64,000 nt of DNA from Leifsonia tongyongensis. GTDB taxonomy: Bacteria > Actinomycetota > Actinomycetes > Actinomycetales > Microbacteriaceae. Numbering within the stretch: position 1 is the stretch's first letter; every line of letters starts with the position of its first letter. Location of the stretch: positions 954,001 through 1,018,000 of the forward strand of contig NZ_JAAGWY010000002.1 in the NCBI RefSeq assembly GCF_010686705.1, given 5' to 3'. The translations under genes were made by a program, and so were the position numbers. Below, piece by piece: positions 61,134 to 64,000 of the stretch. A model generated the notes under the pieces. That model saw nothing but the letters and a program-made list of their open reading frames with translations, was not told the DNA's origin and searched no databases.

Positions 61134-61499
61134 CTACATCGAGTTGGTGTCCATGACCGGGAAGAGTTCCACCCAGCCCCCGGTCGGCACCAGCGCAGCG
61201 AGCTCGCGCGCCTGCGCCGCGTCGCGGACACCGATCTTGTAGTAGCCGGTCACGTACTCTTTGGTCTCGGTGAAAGGCCCGTCCGTGAAGACGGCGGGAG
61301 CGCCGTCACGCCCCGGTGTGATCTTCACTGCGGTCGAGGTGGGCATGAGCGCGTCGCCGCCGAGGATCTGCGCTCCGGCATCCGCCACCGCTTGCGCGAA
61401 CGCAGCATGAGCCGCCGTTTCGGCCTTCCAGTCGTCCTCGGAGACCGTTGAGGGGTCCCACTCCGGTTCGCGGATCAGCACAATGTACTCTTCAGCCAT
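61134..61499 (-). CDS. YCII-family protein
   Basis: A 121-residue protein starting at the second ATG (61499), placed 5 nt after GGGAG. It has the DGPFTETKEYVTGYYKIGV motif of the YCII/DGPF family and the closing WVELFPVMD. Such proteins commonly sit beside ECF sigma factors with DUF6596 tails and are thought to sense or detoxify a small molecule. It is the first gene of a two-gene unit with the sigma factor. Confidence 0.85.
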   Translation of the reverse strand: MAEEYIVLIREPEWDPSTVSEDDWKAETAAHAAFAQAVADAGAQILGGDALMPTSTAVKITPGRDGAPAVFTDGPFTETKEYVTGYYKIGVRDAAQARELAALVPTGGWVELFPVMDTNSM

Positions 61500-61617
61500 C
61501 ATCACTCCCTGGGTCTGGATCGGTTGACATCCATACGACGTGCGAGACCACCCGGAATCGACAGCGACCACGAACGTTCTCGGACGAGCCGGGGCATTTC
61601 GTAGGCTACCCCAGCGA

Positions 61618-63210
61618 CTACGACTCGGTGATGTCGATCTCGTGCATCAGGTCGGCGTCGATGGCGATCCGCACCGTCTCGAGCAGCCCTTCGGGCACGC
61701 GCGAGTCGACGGTCAGCACGCTGAGCGCCTTGCCGCCGGCGGACGTGCGGGCGATCTGCATTCCGGCGATGTTGATGTTCGCCTGGCCGAACTCGTGTCC
61801 GTAGATCGCGACGATGCCGGGGCGGTCGTCGTAGATCATCACGATCAGGTGCTCGGCGAGCGGCACCTCGATGTCGTAGCCGTTGATCTCGGTCAGCTTC
61901 TCGATCTGCTTCGTGCCGGTCAGCGTTCCGGAGACGGAGATCTGCGAGCCGTCGCTCAGCGCGCCGCGGAGGGTGATCAGGTTGCGGTACTCCTCGCTCA
62001 CCGAGTCGGTGATGAGACGCACCTCGATGCCGCGCTGTTCGGCGAGGAGCGGAGCGTTGACGTAGGAGACCGTCTCGCTGACGACGTTCGTGAAGATGCC
62101 CTTGAGCGCGGCCAGTTTGAGCACGCTCACGTCGAACTCGACGATCTCGCCGCGGACCTCGACGTCGACGCTGGTGAGCGGGCTGTTCGCGAGACCCGAG
62201 AACACCTGGCCGAGTTTCTCGAGCAGCGGGATGCCGGGCCTCACGTACGGGTCGATGACGCCGCCGGCCACGTTGACGGCGTCGGGGACGAGCTCGCCCG
62301 AGAGCGCCAGCCGCACCGACCGCGCGACCGAGACGCCCGCCTTCTCCTGCGCTTCGTCGGTCGAGGCGCCGAGGTGCGGGGTGACGACCACGTTGGGCAG
62401 GTCGAGGAGGGGCGACTCGGCAGGCGGCTCGCTCACGAACACGTCGAGGCCGGCCCCGGCGATCGCATTGGCGGTCAGCGCGCGGTAGAGGGCGTCCTCG
62501 TCGATCAGGCCGCCTCGGGCCACGTTGACGATGAACGCCGTCGGCTTCATCAGGGCGAACTGGTCGTCGCTGATCATGCCGGTCGTCTCCGGGGTCTTCG
62601 GCATGTGGATGGTGATGAAGTCGGATTCGGCGAGCAGCTCGTCGAGGGTCACCAGCTGAACGCCGAGCTGCTGGGCGCGCGCGGAGGTCACATACGGGTC
62701 GTAAGCGATCACCTTGGTGCCGAAGGCCTGGAGGCGGGCGGTGATGAGCGCGCCGATGCGACCGAGACCGATGATGCCGACGGTCTTCTCGTAGAGCTCG
62801 ACGCCGGTGTACTTCGACCGCTTCCACTGGCCCTGGGCCAGCGAGCTGTGCGCGGCCGGGATGTGCCGGGCGAGACTCAGGATGTGGCCGACCGTGAGCT
62901 CGGCCGCCGAGATGATGTTCGAGGTCGGAGCGTTGACCACCATCACGCCCGCGGTGGTCGCCGCCTTGATGTCCACGTTGTCGAGACCGACTCCGGCGCG
63001 AGCGATGACCTTCAGCTTCGGGGCGGAGGCGATGGCCTCGGCGTCCACCTTCGTCGCAGACCGCACGAGCACCGCATCCGCATCCGCCAGCGCGGAGAGC
63101 AGCGCCGGACGGTCGGTCCCGTCAACGGACCGGATCTCGAAGTCAGGCCCGAGGGCATCGACGGTGGCGGGCGAAAGTTCTTCGGCGATCAGGACGACCG
63201 GCTTTGTCAC
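61618..63210 (-). CDS. serA: D-3-phosphoglycerate dehydrogenase
   Basis: First step of serine synthesis. The GTG at 63210 follows AAGGAAC and gives a 530-residue long-form enzyme. Features: RAGVGLDNVDIKAA, Rossmann motif GLGRIGALITARL near 150, catalytic His in TPHLGASTDEAQEK, then the intervening ASB domain and a C-terminal ACT domain (about residues 455-530) for serine feedback. Confidence 0.97.
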   Translation of the reverse strand: MTKPVVLIAEELSPATVDALGPDFEIRSVDGTDRPALLSALADADAVLVRSATKVDAEAIASAPKLKVIARAGVGLDNVDIKAATTAGVMVVNAPTSNIISAAELTVGHILSLARHIPAAHSSLAQGQWKRSKYTGVELYEKTVGIIGLGRIGALITARLQAFGTKVIAYDPYVTSARAQQLGVQLVTLDELLAESDFITIHMPKTPETTGMISDDQFALMKPTAFIVNVARGGLIDEDALYRALTANAIAGAGLDVFVSEPPAESPLLDLPNVVVTPHLGASTDEAQEKAGVSVARSVRLALSGELVPDAVNVAGGVIDPYVRPGIPLLEKLGQVFSGLANSPLTSVDVEVRGEIVEFDVSVLKLAALKGIFTNVVSETVSYVNAPLLAEQRGIEVRLITDSVSEEYRNLITLRGALSDGSQISVSGTLTGTKQIEKLTEINGYDIEVPLAEHLIVMIYDDRPGIVAIYGHEFGQANINIAGMQIARTSAGGKALSVLTVDSRVPEGLLETVRIAIDADLMHEIDITES

Positions 63211-63353
63211 GTGGCAGTTCCTTCGATTGGAGCAGGCTTGGGATGCTGGCGCCACGGTCATTGGGGCGCGGTCACCAGACACTTTACCGGCACACGCCTT
63301 CCCGGTTTCGCACCGTTACGCCGCGCTGCACGGTGGCGGAGGGACCGGTCGTC

Positions 63354-64000
63354 TCAGAGCGCGCGCACCGCGGCGACCGCGGCTTCGGCGATGTCGGCGT
63401 CGGTCACGTCGTAGGTCGAATCGCCGCCTCCGGGCCCGCTCGGCGGCCCGGTGACCGTCGACCTCGCCGACAGGTGCACAGCGTCGACTCCTGCCGCCGC
63501 GAGCCGGGCGATGTCGGCGACCGACACACCTCCCCCGGCCATGATCTGGATGCGGCCGGACGCACGCTCGACGAGCGCGGCCAGGGTCTCGGTGCCTTCG
63601 ATACTGCGAGGAGCGGCCCCCGAGGTCAGGATGCGCGTGACGCCCAGATCGATGAGCGTCTCGACGGTCGCGAGCGGGTCCTCGACGACGTCGAGCGCCC
63701 GATGGAAGGTGACCTCCAGCGGGCCGGCGACAGCTACGAGAGCTTCCATCGCGCCGCGATCGACGCCGCCCGAGGCGTTCAGCGCGCCGACGACGACGCC
63801 CGAGGCACCGGCCTGGCGTGCGGCGATGACGTCGGCGACGGTCAGGCCGATCTCATCGTCGTCGTAGACGAATCCTCCGGCGCGCGGGCGCACCAGGACG
63901 TGGACGAAACCGGGACGGCCCGCCGCTCGCGCGGCAGCCACGGCCGTGGCGATCATCCCCGCCGACGGTGTCAGTCCTCCGACACCGAGCGCCGAGCACA
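63354..64000 (-). CDS. cutC: CutC-family protein (5' end beyond window)
   Basis: The reading frame is open to the window edge; 215 residues are visible and the start lies outside. GVGGLTPSAGMIATA, followed by VHVLVRPRAGGFVYDDDEI and GALNASGGVDRGAM, then VTFHRALDVVEDP and ILTSGAAPRSIEGTETL, are CutC hallmarks. The TIM-barrel family was named for copper tolerance, but its copper role has been questioned. It is one of two genes with a possible copper link here, but far from the CsoR-type site. Confidence 0.93.
   Translation of the reverse strand, partial: CSALGVGGLTPSAGMIATAVAAARAAGRPGFVHVLVRPRAGGFVYDDDEIGLTVADVIAARQAGASGVVVGALNASGGVDRGAMEALVAVAGPLEVTFHRALDVVEDPLATVETLIDLGVTRILTSGAAPRSIEGTETLAALVERASGRIQIMAGGGVSVADIARLAAAGVDAVHLSARSTVTGPPSGPGGGDSTYDVTDADIAEAAVAAVRAL

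Noticed and set aside
61540-63414. A 624-codon open frame on the plus strand opposite serA
   Set aside because: Antisense shadow of serA; no recognisable motif and no start signal.
1-64000. CRISPR arrays, complete insertion sequences, rRNA genes or replication origin
   Set aside because: I found no regularly spaced direct repeats with unique spacers, no transposase gene, no rRNA signature and no DnaA-box cluster in the window.

Overview
The window is high-GC, gene-dense DNA from an actinobacterium, most likely of the Microbacteriaceae (Leifsonia-like). This rests on the gene order rpsP-khpA-rimM / ffh / ftsY / smc / mutM / rnc / rpmF / yceD / coaD / recG / rsmD / thiL / ddl / gpsA / plsC / murA / leuDC, on the long acidic tail of S16, and on frequent GTG starts with four-base (ATGA/GTGA) overlaps. 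The genus is an inference from memory of family gene orders, not from a search.

Layout. 0-7.2 kb: the tail of a SigJ-like sigma factor, then rimM, khpA and rpsP (minus), a YbdK-type ligase with an SGNH-hydrolase lipoprotein (plus), and the SRP genes ffh and ftsY with two small genes between them. 7.2-18.4 kb: a CHAD protein, smc, a complete branched-chain amino acid ABC transporter (livKHMGF) and a double-GNAT protein. 18.4-28.4 kb: mutM, rnc, rpmF, yceD, a MoxR/DUF58/transglutaminase trio, coaD and recG. 28.4-37.8 kb: a TPR protein, rsmD, thiL, a DUF3515 lipoprotein, and the cell-envelope and leucine genes ddl, gpsA, plsC, murA, leuD, leuC. 37.8-40.2 kb: a PP2C phosphatase coupled to a TerC-type membrane protein behind a yybP-ykoY-type (Mn2+) riboswitch, then tRNA-Glu. 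40.2-51.8 kb: an accessory stretch with a lipid kinase, a CsoR-type operator with a CopB-like copper ATPase, many small unknown genes, and the remnant of an element integrated in tRNA-Gln. 51.8-64 kb: a thioredoxin-reductase-like enzyme, gltX, a FAH-family enzyme, a LysR/aminotransferase divergon, ilvE, leuB, an ECF sigma factor with a YCII protein, serA and the start-truncated cutC.

Two things stand out. First, a 67-bp double-hairpin element occurs at three loci (four copies of its main hairpin): in-frame inside smc, in-frame at the 3' end of leuC in the opposite orientation, and as a tandem pair just after recG. Its stems differ between copies by paired, compensatory changes. Second, a 78/79-bp near-identical direct repeat, made of the 3' half of tRNA-Gln plus its terminator, brackets about 1.2 kb with 11-bp repeats that look like integrase arm sites but with no integrase. 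It holds one intact unknown membrane-anchored protein gene.

Functionally, the window joins translation and secretion housekeeping with branched-chain amino acid synthesis (leuC, leuD, leuB, ilvE) and uptake (liv), serine synthesis, peptidoglycan precursors, and metal handling (Mn-type riboswitch/TerC, copper ATPase, CutC).
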